Below, piece after piece: positions 33,777 through 44,280 of a stretch of DNA of 64,000 nucleotides; positions within the stretch are counted from its first letter, which is position 1, and every line of letters begins with the position of its first letter. Made by a program: the position numbers and the translations under genes. The notes under the pieces were generated by a model. The model made no database searches and was not told where the DNA came from. It was given only the letters and a program-made list of their open reading frames with translations. Origin of the DNA: Pontederia crassipes (taxonomy: Eukaryota > Streptophyta > Magnoliopsida > Commelinales > Pontederiaceae); NCBI GenBank assembly GCA_030549335.1, contig CM060188.1:67858696-67922695 (forward strand), given 5' to 3'.

Positions 33777-34430
33777 CTTTTTTTCCACAGTGACTGGTAC
33801 ATTCGGAATGTACTTAGCCATGTGAAGATCTCCCATGGGGGTGCTCACCCTCATGGCATGAGGCATCTGCTGTAAAGACAAGCCAAGAGCTTGGGTGCAT
33901 GACTCTGAAATAAACGAGTGCGTGGCCCCTGAATCAAACAAGATAATCGCAGACACATTAACAATAGGAAGGGCACCTCTAATAACGTCGTTATCATTAT
34001 GGGCAGCGTTCACCTCCATGTTGTGCACTCTACCCAGTACCACGGGGTTTGCGCCTCCGGCACCCTAGTTATCATGGCCTCCCCTAGTGAATTGGGGGCA
34101 GTTTCGGGCAAAATGTCCGAACTATCCGCACTGGATGCACGAACCATTCCTCCTGCGGCATTCACCATCATGATATCGCCCACAATGAGGGTAGAGAGGC
34201 TTCTGCTGAGCTACTGGTGCTTGTGGCTCAGGCTGACGAGGAGGAAGTGGTGGCAGAGGCTATTACACCAAAACGTAAGTTAATTGTCACACTTTAACAC
34301 ATTCTTAATTAACATTTGGAAATCTTTATACCTGGGGCTGTAATGGTGCTGGGCACTGTTGGGGTTGAGCATAGCGTGGGACCTCTCTCTGGTAGTAAGG
34401 CCTATGGCGACGATAAATAACACTTTATTC
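33777..34430 (-). pseudogene. Ty3 chromovirus-like gag end and protease fragment
   Basis: On the minus strand a Gln/Pro-rich gag segment (RPYYQREVPRYAQPQQ) leads, across an intron-like gap at 34260-34331, to PLPPLPPRQPEPQ. Next come a cysteine-histidine block (PHCGRYHDGEC) and a CCHC knuckle (34098-34139) with an in-frame TAG at 34122-34124. An RVP_2-type protease follows with ILFDSGATHSFISES (Asp codon 33933-33935) and MGDLHMAKYIPNVPVTVEKK. The open frame 33654-34043 runs past the joint near 33776 into the 1.95 kb repeat, so its last 35 or so codons are not retroviral. No RT or integrase remains. Confidence 0.8.
34260..34331 (-). other. Intron-like 72 bp gap in the gag fragment
   Basis: On the minus strand the gap begins GTATAAAG after CCCCAG and ends GTGTAATAG before CCTCTGCC. 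Its length is 72 bp, a multiple of three, but it contains in-frame stops (TAA). Removing it joins two Gln/Pro-rich coding stretches in the same frame. GT...AG ends fit a plant intron, and the gap is AT-rich unlike its flanks. Confidence 0.4.
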
Positions 34431-34431
34431 T

Positions 34432-35309
34432 TGATTGGATTTTGATTGAGGATTGATTGAATGAGAGTTTTATTATTTATGTTGTATGATATGTTTAAAT
34501 TCATGAATTTTTTGTAATAATTATTTGAATAGATTTTGCTTATACAGAAATTACAAATAATATATCAATCCCTTGAAGTCTAGTTTCCACATAAATTAGT
34601 TTCATATGATTTAAAGATGCATAAAGATAATTTTGATCCAAACATCGGACTATTGTCATACTATCTCAGGTAATAGCGAGATGAAATTGTAAAAAAATCA
34701 TAAATTGAAAATAAAAAATTAGAGTTTGGAATTTATGCACAAGTTAAAGGTTTGTGTTACCTTTATGTGAAAATTGGAATCATTTGAAAAGAACAAGTAT
34801 AAATTAAATTATTGATATTTTAGTGGCTGCTGTCAGATTACTATGTAAAGAATAGATCTTGATAGTTGTATGAATTTCTGGAATTAAATGCTAAAGAGAT
34901 AAAATCCATAAATTTTATATGTAATTCCTATGAAAGTATAGTTTACAGGAAAATTAGAATGAATCACAATGAACATCTACTTATTGAGTTATAATATTTT
35001 ATTCATGCTATTCCTAAAACATTGATTGATGTATTGACGATCACCTGGACATACGTTTAGACATGCTTAGGGTTAAATAGGTTCTAAGGTTCTATTTGAA
35101 CATTGAGGTTAATGATGTATTGAAGGTTTAGGCATTTAATATTTTCTGAAGCATTCGTTATGATATGATTAATAGAAAGTTTTAACTCTTATGATTTTAT
35201 CTAAATAGTCAAGTTTTTTCGTTATTAAATGATGTATGACGAACGGGCTAACGGTGCAAAAATTTCCCTAAATGTCCGAAGCTTTTAGGGTGAATTTCGG
35301 GTCATTACA
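34432..35309 (-). mobile_element. Possible LTR edge of a chromovirus-like element
   Basis: In minus sense a segment starting at 35309 reads TGTAATGACCCGAAATTC, similar to the TGTAAYRNCCC start of many plant Ty3 LTRs. It lies upstream of the gag remnant in the same orientation. The other end could not be placed and no PBS was recognised, so the left coordinate is nominal. Confidence 0.35.
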
Positions 35310-35985
35310 TTATCATCATCTTAATTTTCTTTCTTGTCATAAGATACTTTGCGCATCAAACTTCACTTTCATTCATACTTTATCTTATAACATCTTTGAC
35401 CTTAACTTAGTTGAAGAATCATGTCAACATCATCACATTGGTTAGCTAAGTCACATCTTAAGGAAAACACACATCATAATAGTAAGAAACTTTATTCCTA
35501 GTTATCCTTAGAAATACACGCACTTTCTGATGAGAGACTTTGTTCCCCGAGAAGAACATATATATTTAAATATAGAACTTTACTTCACGGAACTTGGTTC
35601 TCTTGAAGTACATATATAAGTGCACAAATTTGCTTCCTATCATTACTTTGTCGAGTGATGAGGACTTATTCTTCAACTTTATGATACATTATGCTCTTTC
35701 AATACATCAATCATTCTTCATCTTTTAGTCTAATTATGATTAAGCATGCATAAACAATCCATCATTACATCAATTATGATTTCATTAGCAATTAGACATG
35801 TACATCACCATACACATCATATAACATGCGTAGTATTCATTTTGGACAATCTATCCATGAAACATAAATGTTTTAAACATTAGTAAGATATTTTACATCA
35901 TTAAAATTCATTTATATAGAATGCCTCATCAATCAATAACTGCAACCAGGTTTGTCACATGCTCTCATTGTCGTTACACATACCC
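35310..35985. other. AT-rich spacer
   Basis: No open frame, repeat or element edge recognised in this stretch. Confidence 0.5.
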
Positions 35986-35989
35986 AAGC

Positions 35990-36262
35990 ATAATAGGTCT
36001 TAAATGTAATGGGTTCACACTTGTAATGGGTCATAACCGCCGGTAATGGGTCATAACCACCGATAATGGGTTATTACACCATCCTTTATAAAACCTCTTC
36101 ACTACTAACTTTTAAAATGTGTGTGAAACTCCTCGAAATGGGTCATAACTTGGTGTGAAATGTGTAATGGGTCATGACTCACACCCTTTAATGGATTGTG
36201 ACATTAGCTATAATGGGTCATTACATTTGTAATGGGTGTGAAACCCGTAATGGGTCATAACA
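35990..36262. repeat. TAATGGGTCATAAC short-motif repeat
   Basis: TAATGGGTCATAAC and close variants (TAATGGGTCATTAC, TAATGGGTTATTAC, AATGGGTCATGACT) occur about ten times in roughly 270 bases with irregular spacing of 15-60 bases. Flanking text to 36470 contains related words such as GGGTTTGAAAC and CACGAGCGTGATTGAAAC. Origin unknown. Confidence 0.75.
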
Positions 36263-36477
36263 ATATCACGGGTTTGAAACTCCGAGACAAAATAGTTTCA
36301 CACAACTAATCTTTTTGTCTATTATGGTTATGACATGTGTCATGGTCGTGATACAATTTTCAAGAGTGTGATAGGAACAGTTTCCTGCTTCAGTCACGAG
36401 CGTGATTGAAACTTTTTTTCTTTTTGTGAAGACCATTACCATACTGGTCACGCCCATTATGGAGGCCTAAGACCTAA

Positions 36478-36800
36478 CACTACAAAAAAACTACAAATTT
36501 GCAACGACATTTTTTGATGGACTAAAATTTTTCATAATTTTTTACGATGTTAGTGACGGTGAGGAAAATCCTTTCAAAATATCCATCGTTAGTACCAATG
36601 GTAAAATTCGGCGATAATTTATCGATAGTGGTTGCCTTCAGTATGGTGCGATCTGTTAGTAACAATATAATTCAAACATATGACTAGTATTTTAATATGA
36701 CTGAGCCATCGGGATTATCGATGGATCGAAAACCGATGGCATGATCCATCAGTAACTATATTTATAAGAAAAATATATAATATAATTTAAACATATGATA
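36478..36800 (+). mobile_element. CACTA (En/Spm) transposon terminal fragment
   Basis: Starts CACTACAAAAAAACTAC after TAA. The following 300 bases carry repeated motifs in both orientations such as CCATCGTTAG, CCATCGGGATTATCGATGG and ACCGATGGCATG, the type of subterminal repeat that CACTA transposase binds. No transposase frame and no opposite CTTGTAGTG-type end were found, so only one end is preserved. Confidence 0.6.
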
Positions 36801-36879
36801 AATATGTTAATATCAATGTTTTCAATGGGTTTATCCTTCAAAATTATATTATTTTGGCCACCATGTTTTTTATCACTCC

Positions 36880-37330
36880 AGAAGGTATCCTCTGATCGTT
36901 ACCCATTATATTTTAGAGCCTAGATAACTAAGATTTTACTTCATTTCGATGTCGACATTCCTACGGGAGAGGAGTACATTCGACCCCGCCCCGGGGACGT
37001 CATTGACTCAACGACTTTGCACCGAAAATATCTTAGGTTGAATAGTGATGATGGAGATGATGTCGTTGATGGAGTGCGAGCGCCTATGAATACTCACGAC
37101 GTATCGGAGGCTTGATCTAGTCCTCAGCCTAGTTCGCCTCTGAGGCATGCACCTTTTGACCAGGGACTCCCACACTACGCCGCATCGACTTCACATGGAG
37201 CCTACGACTTTATTGTTCTTTCACAGCAGGTGGATGCTATAGATTGTTGAGTGACTCATATCTTGTTGGCTCGCTACAGGTCTACTATGCATCACAAGAA
37301 TTCATTTCTCCGGTGGTTCATGATGATGAT
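36880..37330 (+). pseudogene. Unidentified ORF remnant upstream of the Sirevirus 3' LTR
   Basis: One frame around 36948-37290 reads DVDIPTGEEYIRPRPGDVID, then TTLHRKYLRLNSDDGDD, with stops only at two points (after DVSEA and after VDAIDC). It is followed by non-coding DNA, a purine tract and an LTR, so it would be the last ORF of an element. It recalls the putative plant transposon protein regions at the 3' end of some plant retroelements, but the match is weak and the function unknown. Confidence 0.35.
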
Positions 37331-37778
37331 AGTCCTAATGAGATGTAGATAAGTTGCTTCCCTCTTTAATGATGTCAAAAGAGGGAGAAGTTTGGACGAT
37401 GCTATGTGATCCTAATACTTGCTATGTTTGTTAGTAGCTAGTTGCTATGTGTTCAGAATTTCTATTTGTACTAGTGTCATCCACTGACTATAGTTGCATA
37501 TGTTAATGTTTGAACACATGATGGATGTGCTGATTATGGATGCCATGTAATAAATTTTGTTTCATAATGGTTGTACTTGAATATCTCATATTTATCTTGT
37601 GTCTATAGTTTTTGATGTCATATGTTTATATTGCTTCATATTATGACAACATAAAGGCAACTTATTCAAGGGAGAAAATGTGAAATATGCATGAATGTAG
37701 GAGGAGCTTGTTTACTATTCATTCCCTATGCTTCCAATTTACTTTTTCTTCTCTATCGTTCAATTAATTTGTCCTAAT

Positions 37779-37790
37779 AAAAAAGGGAGA
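37779..37790 (+). other. Polypurine tract of the Sirevirus-like 3' end
   Basis: AAAAAAGGGAGA directly before the LTR start at 37792. A G-rich purine run touching the LTR is standard for copia 3' ends. Confidence 0.75.
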
Positions 37791-37791
37791 T

Positions 37792-38563
37792 TATTGAATC
37801 CTATGTTTTGATGATAACAAATTAAATTTGACATAAAAGTTGCTAATATATACTTAAGTGACGACAATGCATGTGTAAGACTGACATGACTATATTTGTA
37901 GAAGAAGTCGCAAAGTTAAAAGATTAAATAGAAAAATTTTGTAATCGATCGGTCGATGGATATCGAGTAGAAATACACCGCGAAGACGATGGTCGATGGA
38001 CCAATTGTGGTATGGGTCGACCGACAGAAGAACAAATTTCACACATGACGCGAACATGGTTGATGGTTTGGTCGTGGCACTAGTCTATCTATCAACTCAA
38101 AAAATGAATTCAACAAATGTCACGACCATGAATCAAAAGTTTGCAAATCATCCCTTTCTCTTCCACATTCTAAGAGTGAACATTAGTTGTAAAAGAAGAG
38201 CGTCAGAGATAATTCTTTAGTGAGATTTACTGAAGTTGAGAGCTTCTTGTAAGAAGAGGTGTGCCTTCCCTCTTGAGCGGAGAAGAAGACGTGTGGTGTA
38301 AAGGGGATTGTTCTCTATCCACAAGAAAAAGAAAAAACTAGTGGAACTCCGGTGATCTCGAGGATGAGAAGTCGGAGCGGACGTAGGCCAAAGAGTTGAG
38401 CCAAATCTCATCAACACATCGTGTTCTCTTTGTTTGCTACTTGACTCTTATTTTCTTTTTATTATTATTTTCTTGTGATCAATTTTATCAACTTTCTAAA
38501 ATTGATTTCATGATAGGATTTTTATACATCAATGCACTCCCTCTAGGTGCTTTCGATGCTGCA
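37792..38563 (+). mobile_element. Sirevirus-like 3' LTR
   Basis: Begins TATTGAATCCTATGTTTTGA (TG decayed to TA) and ends GCTTTCGATGCTGCA. It shares the start, the segment around GGCCAAAGAGTTG and the end with the LTR at 19622-20680, but at clearly lower identity, and at 772 bp it is shorter. The two are therefore unlikely to be LTRs of one young element. The GGTCGA-type palindromes (37945-38035) are fewer here. Confidence 0.8.
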
Positions 38564-38818
38564 ATTAGCATAAGTTTTCCATGTGACGGTGTAAGATAAA
38601 TCTTTGAATATGTACTTTTTTATGGAGGTATTATGAAGAGGATAACTTGAGTTCTATGATTAAGATTGCAATTTCCTAAAACACACTACATCATATTTGT
38701 AATGCTTGCATGTTATGTATATTATTTAATCTAATAACTTATTTGTGTAAGTTTTTGCCATATTGTGTTACGTGTTTCATAGATTTTTTGCATTTGGTTC
38801 TTAAACTAATATGCAAGA

Positions 38819-38823
38819 AATTT
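38819..38823. other. Target-site duplication AATTT, left
   Basis: Precedes TGTAACACCC; repeated at 40848-40852. Confidence 0.85.
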
Positions 38824-38837
38824 TGTAACACCCGAAA

Positions 38838-38866
<29 letters not shown>
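38838..38866. repeat. (TA)n microsatellite
   Basis: Uninterrupted TA dinucleotides over about 29 bases, 14 bases inside the LTR start. Confidence 0.95.
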
Positions 38867-38869
<3 letters not shown>

Positions 38870-39634
38870 AGTTTGAAACAGCCAAAACAAAAGATAAGAT
38901 GAGAGTGCCAATTCAAATCCCAAAAATTGTGGGATCCAGAATATGTGGAATAAAATAATTAATAGGGATAAATAGGAGAGAGAAAAATGATTAGAGGAGA
39001 ATGAACTGAGATACATCTTTGCAATTTTCTCACCAAGAAGACAACGTGTTACCCCTTCTTCATTTTTATCTCCATTGCATTGCACCTCACGTGTGCACCA
39101 TCCCATTAGAGAGAAGGATCATAGATCACCTGTTGCCTGGGGGTAGAAATCACCAGCAACCTCCCATTTTCTCGTACACGTCGAACTGCTGTTACACCTC
39201 TTCACAACATTACATTTTCATCGATTTTGCAGGTGAGGATCGACCTGTAAGAGGTGGGACTGAGATTGGATAGTAAGGAGGGCGCGGTATCTGAGTCAAG
39301 GGACGAACGACATTAAACAACGAAAAGGAGAAGAGGTGGGTGAACCTGAAATCCATCTGCATAACCTAAATAGAATTAGGGCAGAATTATGGATGTGATT
39401 TTCCTGAAATGTGATTCCTATTCAAATAAAGGAAATGAAAGAAAGGAAAAGAAATAGATTTGTTTGATTTGATTTGAAGGTGTGGTTGATTTCTGATTTG
39501 TTACTGTTTGGTAATTAAGTATGTGTTTCTCTTCATGACTTCATGTTTAGATGAGCATTTGGAAGTAGTGATTTCATTTAGGAATGAAAACCCTAGAAAT
39601 TTGAAGGCCTGTTCAAATTTTGATTTACGCGACA

Positions 39635-39885
39635 CCGATCCAGAGATATCGGTCGACTGATAAGTTCTAGTACACTCGCTTGTAAAAAATTTGTCGACCG
39701 ACCAATAAAGATCGATCGACCGATCAGCCCCAATTGAACTCGGCCGACTAGCCAGGTCGGCCGACCGAGGCCCATTGAACGAACCAACACCGTCAGTCGA
39801 CCGATCTAGAGATATCGATCGATCGGTACCAATTAATTGGTCGAGCGATTAGGGAGGACCGGTCGACCGAACCTTAAGCCAGGCT
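39635..39885. repeat. GGTCGACCG palindromic block in the solo LTR
   Basis: GTCGACCGACC, GATCGATCGACCGATC, GGTCGGCCGACCG, CGATCGATCGG and CCGGTCGACCG occur within 250 bases. This is the same motif family as in the Sirevirus LTRs at 19780-20115, 32050-32340 and 37945-38035. Confidence 0.85.
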
Positions 39886-40847
39886 TCACTTCTGCTTGTT
39901 ATTTGATCTAGAGTCTTTTCATGATTATGATTTGTTTGTCCCTGTTGATTGAATTGTGTTATAACTGAGTCCTTTGTCTTGTGATTGATCTGTCCTTCTA
40001 GTGATCTAATTCTTCCTATAGAACAAAAGAACGGTAAAGTGACAATATGACTATGAAAGAAAGATAAAAAGATAAAGAGAGGATAGCCAGCCCATACAAA
40101 TGCTTATAGTGAAGGGTCGCTCCCTTAGCCATGACTTGATTACCCATTGGCTGCACAAGGCTATATTGTTTGCTCGACATAAAACCCCAAAAGTCAAAGG
40201 CACCTAAAGTCATTTAGGATAAGAAAAAGTACAAGGATAAAGAGTATGTACAAATGATATGAGTATGATGATAAGTGAAGTATGATTATTAATCCAGCAT
40301 AATTATTGTAGCCTTTCATGATTATATGATCTCTGGTCTCTTTTATTCATTGATATTTCTAATCGCATGATCTTATGCTCTCTATCTGAGTTCGATATAA
40401 GTGATTACTGATTCTGAGTGATTCTATTTACTAGTTATACATTGAGTACTATATTGATTCCCCACTAGGCTGTATAGCTTACGGGAGGACCTCCTCTCTG
40501 TGTTGATTTTCACAGAGACAGGTCAGTGATGGTGTTAAAATCGTATGCCGCAACAAGTTCAAGCGATAACAAAGCACATGAACTGAAAAAGGGCCTAGTT
40601 ATTATTTTCGTAACTTTTCGCATTTATAAACTAGGATGTAATTCAGACGTGACTTTTATTATGGAAACTTTGTAGTACTTTCAGACTTCCGCCATTATGA
40701 CATTTTTATTTTTTCTCTTTATTTCTATTGCCGACATGTCACTGTTTTAATGGAGTTTTGGTCAAAAAATAGTCAAAGTTATAGTTTTTCGTAGCGTCTT
40801 CAAATAAATCCTCGCCACGTGACGTTGGTCGATTTGGGGGCGTTACA

Positions 40848-40852
40848 AATTT
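40848..40852. other. Target-site duplication AATTT, right
   Basis: Follows GGCGTTACA and matches 38819-38823. Confidence 0.85.
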
Positions 40853-42890
40853 ATCCTTGTCCTCTCCGATATTTTAGAATATATAGTGATCATTGACATA
40901 AGTTTTTTTAACTCGATTATCTAGAATCAGCCCCAGGTATAAATTTTAAAACGTTAAGTAAATTAAGCATATGCTAAAGTTGTGGTGATTAACTCAAGAT
41001 TTGATGTAATAGCCACTGAGACAACTGCCACCGCCTCCTCGTCAGCCTCAGAGAGGGAAGAAAAAATGGGAGAAGGGAAGAGAAATTTTACACCCCAATT
41101 TGAGGTTGAAACAAAATAGCACAAATGGAGGGGAAGTGAGGGGAGAAAATAGAGATTCCCCTCCTTTAAAATTTTATTCAAACACGGGAAAAATTTTTTT
41201 CTCTTGCTCTCCCCATCTTTACCCTTCTTTCACCTCAATTCAAACATAGTGAAAAATATGCTTTTGACATATGCTAGGCCGCCTTGACGATAGGGTCAAG
41301 TAAATTTGATTATCTTGATAAATTTATAGTCTCCGCAGAAAGATCCTTCCTTTCCGAGTTTACCTTATATCTAATAAATAAAAATGTATCCATAATATTT
41401 TCACACGGGTTGTGACAACAGGAAATTAATTCTCTCGTGTTCATTCTTTTTTTTTAATGTTTCTTATGTATTCTTCATATAATGCTTGTATGCTAAGTTA
41501 CATAATAAGATGCATGCTTTTGACATTCTAATTAACTCATAAATTAAGTCTGTCATATTTGTTTGAATGAATATGCTTCCTTCTCCGTTTTTTTATACTA
41601 AATAGTGAATTTAAATAATACAGCAAGGTGGTAAAGAATATGAAAAAGAGATATTCCTTTGGTCTAGAAACTTGGAAAAGGTAATGGTATAGTTTAGGTA
41701 TTATTTTTCTACAAATGAAGTGGATATTAGTGACCCATAATAATATTATTATCAATATTGGTTTAACTAATTTCATAATGAACTTCAAAATAGGGCGAAA
41801 TAAGGTTTAATTTCTTATTATCTTGTTTCAAGTTAAATTAGTTAATAGACTTTTGAATATCAATATTAATATTAAAAAAACTCAAATCTCAACGATTGAA
41901 AATGTTAAAATTTTATGAAATTAATGTACTATTTTTAATTCTTTTTTTCTCAAGGGCCCTCTTTGGCAACTTGAACGAGGCATTGGTTACGCCTTTAATT
42001 CCGTCAAATGATGTGACATTTGACGAATCGGAAATCTGATTTTGAAATTCCTTGCATTGATTCCACCAAAAGAACAGACGCTACCTTTTTTGTTTGGGAC
42101 TTCACGCGTTGACATTTTTTTTCAATTTTTTTTATTTTTTTTCTTTCTTTATTTTCTCTTTCACATATGTATCTTATAAAATAATTTATTTATTAAATAT
42201 AAATTATTTATTATAACATATTAATATAATATTATTTCTTACTTATTATTTCATTTTTTTAATATTTGCTTACATATAATTATTAAAAACCAGATTTTTT
42301 TATTTCAATAAATTATTTTTTAACGAAATTTTTTAAACAAGTTTTTTTAATTTTTACTTTTATTTTTATTTACTAACAATATTTTATTTTATATTTATAA
42401 TATGAAATTTTATTTTAAAATCCACTAAAAATTAACATGTACGTTTTTTAATTAGATCAGCTTTCTATTCCTCATCATCATATTTCACTCCATTCAAATA
42501 TAATTAAAACAACGAGAATGAAGTTTTGAATAGATTTTTGTAGTTATGAATGTACGAAAAAAACTTCATTATTTTATGACGAAGTTCTATAACCAATCAT
42601 AAAATTATGGATAACCTATTATATCCATAATTAGTGTATGACAGTATGTATATATTATTATATTTTTATTATTTTTAACCATTATTGTAACTAGATTTGA
42701 TACTATATTTTTTAATTAAATTATATATTAGAAAGGATAGAAAAATATCAAATAAATAAAATAAAGATATGATTCGAGCTTATACAGAATAATCCACGTA
42801 TTTAAAAACTGAATAATTTTCAAAATTAAAAAAAATAATCTCAATAAATTTAAAGTAATCAAAATTTTCATACTTATAGTTACAAAACCA
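40853..42890. other. AT-rich spacer
   Basis: No coding region recognised. 42120-42470 and 42600-42870 are very AT-rich. A GGGCCCTCTTTGG word at about 41955 resembles the start of some plant MITEs, but no inverted partner was found. The open frames at 40963-41181 and 41537-41788 (minus) are short and lack features. Confidence 0.5.
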
Positions 42891-42939
42891 AGATTCGTGT
42901 TCTTGGTGTTGAGTTCTCCTCCTTTCTATTGCCTGTCCT

Positions 42940-43900
42940 CTCCTCCTTTCTATCGCCAGTGGCCTGGACTCAGGTGCCGTCTCTCGCCACCATTTCCCCT
43001 AGCCGTTGGCCGACCGATGCATTTGAGTCCAGGCCATCGGAGGCAGGGATCGTGAGGGCGACGTAAGCGCGACGGCCGCGGCGCGCCCCAACGGCAGGTT
43101 TCGAGGGGCCGACGAGGCGACCGATGACATCCAGAATCTTCGATCGCCAAAGCACGACGGCCGCTATGGTTCTGGACGTCGCCCTCATTTTCTGGACCTC
43201 TCTTCGGTCCCTCGAAACCTACCGCCGGTGGCCTGGATTCAGGTGCCATCTTTTGCCACCATTTCTCCTGGCCGTCGGGCGACCGCAGCGGCACTTTGGC
43301 GCTCGAAGGTTCTGGACGAGCCCCTCGAAACCTGCCGCAGGTGGCCTGGACTCGTCGGCCGACCCGTTGCGCTTAGGCGCTTGAAGTTTCTGGATGTCGC
43401 CCTCACCTTTCTTCATGTTGTTCCTGTTCTAACGTTGTGCCTTTTTGCCCTTTTCCTAATTCGTTTTGTGTGTTATTTTCTTTTCTTTTCTTTTTTGAGA
43501 AGACTGTTCTTTTCCATTTTGTTGCGGTTGTTGGCACGGTCCTCTCGTCGGCCCCTTCAAACCTGCCTCCGGTGGCCGGTGGCCTGGACTCAGATGCCGT
43601 CTCTCGCCACCATTTCTCCTGGCCGTCGGCCGACCGCCGCGGCACTTTGGCGCTCGAAGGTTCTGGATGACGCCCTCACCTGAGCCCCTCAAAACCTGCC
43701 GCAGGTGGCCTGGACTCGTCGGCCGACCCGTCGCGCTTAGGCGCTTGAAGGTTCTGGATGTCGCCCTCACCTTTCTTCATGTTGTTCCTGTTTTAACGTT
43801 ATGCCTTTTTGCCCTTTTCCTAATTCGTTTTGTGTGTTATTTTCTTTTCTTTTCTTTTTTGAGAAGACTGTTCTTTTCCATTTTGTTGCGGGCTCATTGA
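42940..43900. repeat. CpG-rich degenerate tandem duplication (period about 350-363 bp)
   Basis: Two clear copies (about 43204-43528 and 43541-43890) and a rearranged partial copy (42950-43200). Anchors are GCCACCATTTCTCCTGGCCG, GGCGCTCGAAGGTTCTGGA, CCGCAGGTGGCCTGGACTCG and the pyrimidine run near TTTTCTTTTCTTTTCTTTTT. Overlapping frames exist on both strands but follow the repeat. It may be a duplicated CpG-rich leader of a lost gene or element. Confidence 0.8.
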
Positions 43901-44280
43901 TGAAGACAGTTAGTTTAGCTGTGTGATCTTGTTCCTTTTCTGGTTCTTCATTTCTTGCAAGACTTAAAAATCCAAGTGTTCCTTTTTTCTAATGAACAGG
44001 ATCGATGATTAAGAAAATTGAGTAATCATCTGCTATCAGTTCTGGTTCAGATTCCATGTTATGTCCCAAAGAACTACATACAACCTATTTCCATCATATG
44101 CTGCAATGACTTTTGGGATCAAATTCTCAATTAATTCATAGGAAAAACTTATAAATTTTCAAATTTTATGTTCTTTTTGACATGTCATTGGTTCCTTGAG
44201 CAAGGGAGCATATCAAAAAATAGGCACGAAATCATTTATTTGATTCTGTTGATAGATCTCCTTTATGAAATATCATAAAG
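43901..44280. other. Spacer, nothing recognised
   Basis: Follows the CpG-rich duplication. Text such as TCTAATGAACAGGATC could be an intron end, but no frame supports it. Confidence 0.4.

Larger units (their letters stand above)
38824..40847 (+). mobile_element. Solo LTR with AATTT target-site duplications
   Basis: A 2,024 bp unit starting TGTAACACCCG and ending GGGGGCGTTACA, ends that are near-perfect inverted repeats over ten bases, flanked by AATTT. The TGTAAC(A/G)CCC end type is frequent in plant Ty3 chromovirus LTRs. No coding domain is present. It has a TA microsatellite near the 5' end and a CpG-rich palindromic block at 39640-39885. Orientation by end type only. Confidence 0.85.

Noticed and set aside
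19622..38563. A single full-length Sirevirus spanning the 5' part (19622-26825) and the 3' part with LTR (36880-38563)
   Set aside because: The two LTRs differ in length and at many positions, RT and RNase H are absent, and the intervening DNA is a mosaic of other elements. Two separate remnants are more likely.
41950..41970. MITE start (GGGCCCTCTTTGG)
   Set aside because: No matching inverted end or target duplication found nearby.
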